This document shows positions 5,395-5,474 of a stretch of DNA of 5,474 nucleotides, in pieces. The DNA is taken from contig CAZXBB010000137.1 in the NCBI GenBank assembly GCA_964638815.1, positions 1 to 5,474 on the forward strand. The letters run 5' to 3'. Numbering within the stretch: position 1 is the first letter of the stretch; the number at the start of each line of letters is the position of its first letter. Source of the stretch: CAZXBB01 sp964638815 (lineage in GTDB: Bacteria; Planctomycetota; Phycisphaerae; Phycisphaerales; SM1A02). The translations under genes were made by a program, and so were the position numbers. Below the pieces are notes generated by a model. That model ran no database searches, was not told where the DNA came from, and saw only the letters and a program-made list of their open reading frames with translations.

Positions 5395-5474
5395 TACACC
5401 CCCATCGCGCCCGGCACCAAACGTCCCACGCGCAGGCGGCAGGATGCCGCCGTCGCACTAGCGGGTCGGAACGT
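5395..5474. repeat. 80-bp direct repeat, copy 2 (runs to window end)
   Basis: This is the second copy of the element at 5156-5235, in the same orientation. Its last 58 nt are identical to copy 1, and identity still holds at the final base, so the true repeat probably extends beyond the window. It includes the GGA-loop hairpin at 5435-5451. Confidence 0.9.

Larger units (their letters stand above)
5148..5474. other. non-coding tail with repeats and hairpins
   Basis: This 327-nt region after the epimerase stop holds no credible gene; the open frames across it are low-complexity and unlike proteins. It contains two 80-bp direct repeats, several strong hairpins and a 10-bp palindrome ACCACGTGGT (5386-5395) right at the edge of the second repeat. 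No T-rich tract follows any hairpin, so a classical intrinsic terminator is not seen, although the first hairpins could still help end the epimerase transcript. Confidence 0.7.

Noticed and set aside
4053..5429. 458-aa minus-strand open frame across the epimerase and the repeat tail
   Set aside because: It is antisense to a clear SDR epimerase, runs through both intergenic repeats and has a low-complexity Arg/Ala/Gly-rich translation.
5156..5474. CRISPR array
   Set aside because: There are only two repeat copies of 80 bp with a 159-bp spacer that itself has hairpins, no regular short spacers and no cas genes.

Overview
The window is a GC-rich bacterial chromosomal segment with six protein genes, no RNA genes and no recognisable mobile-element genes. 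Gene content fits an environmental bacterium, possibly a planctomycete of the Phycisphaerae type: a short unimodular QueF, a UbiX-type flavin prenyltransferase, endonuclease IV, a TPR lipoprotein and a small lipoprotein of unknown function. That taxonomic guess rests on general impression, not on a marker gene.

Minus-strand half (1-3370). Four genes read right to left. ubiX (2723-3370) is followed after a short gap by nfo, endonuclease IV (1753-2688 or 1753-2703), and the two look like one transcript. A 178-nt gap holding short tandem repeats separates nfo from a 337-aa TPR lipoprotein gene (561-1574). After a further 104 nt comes queF (79-456). Downstream of queF, at the window edge, lies an alternating purine-pyrimidine GTGCGC repeat.

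Divergent spacer (3371-3576). This 206-nt region separates ubiX from the plus-strand genes. It contains the most AT-rich island of the window (about 3405-3429) and is the expected place for promoters in both directions.

Plus-strand half (3577-5147). A 202-aa lipoprotein of unknown function has its stop codon overlapping the GTG start of an extended-SDR sugar-nucleotide epimerase (GalE/WbpP-like) by 4 nt, so the pair is very probably a translationally coupled operon.

Tail (5148-5474). No gene is present. The tail holds two direct copies of an 80-bp element (77 of 80 positions identical, offset 239 bp; the second copy reaches the window end) and a cluster of strong hairpins. Three different hairpins in this cluster share the same GGA triloop. 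This repeat cluster is the least explained structure in the window.

The genes do not form one pathway. They cover queuosine synthesis (QueF), prenylated-flavin cofactor supply (UbiX), base-excision DNA repair (Nfo), envelope lipoproteins and sugar-nucleotide metabolism. I see no convincing new multi-gene system. The unknown lipoprotein coupled to an epimerase and the GGA-hairpin repeat are the best candidates for follow-up.
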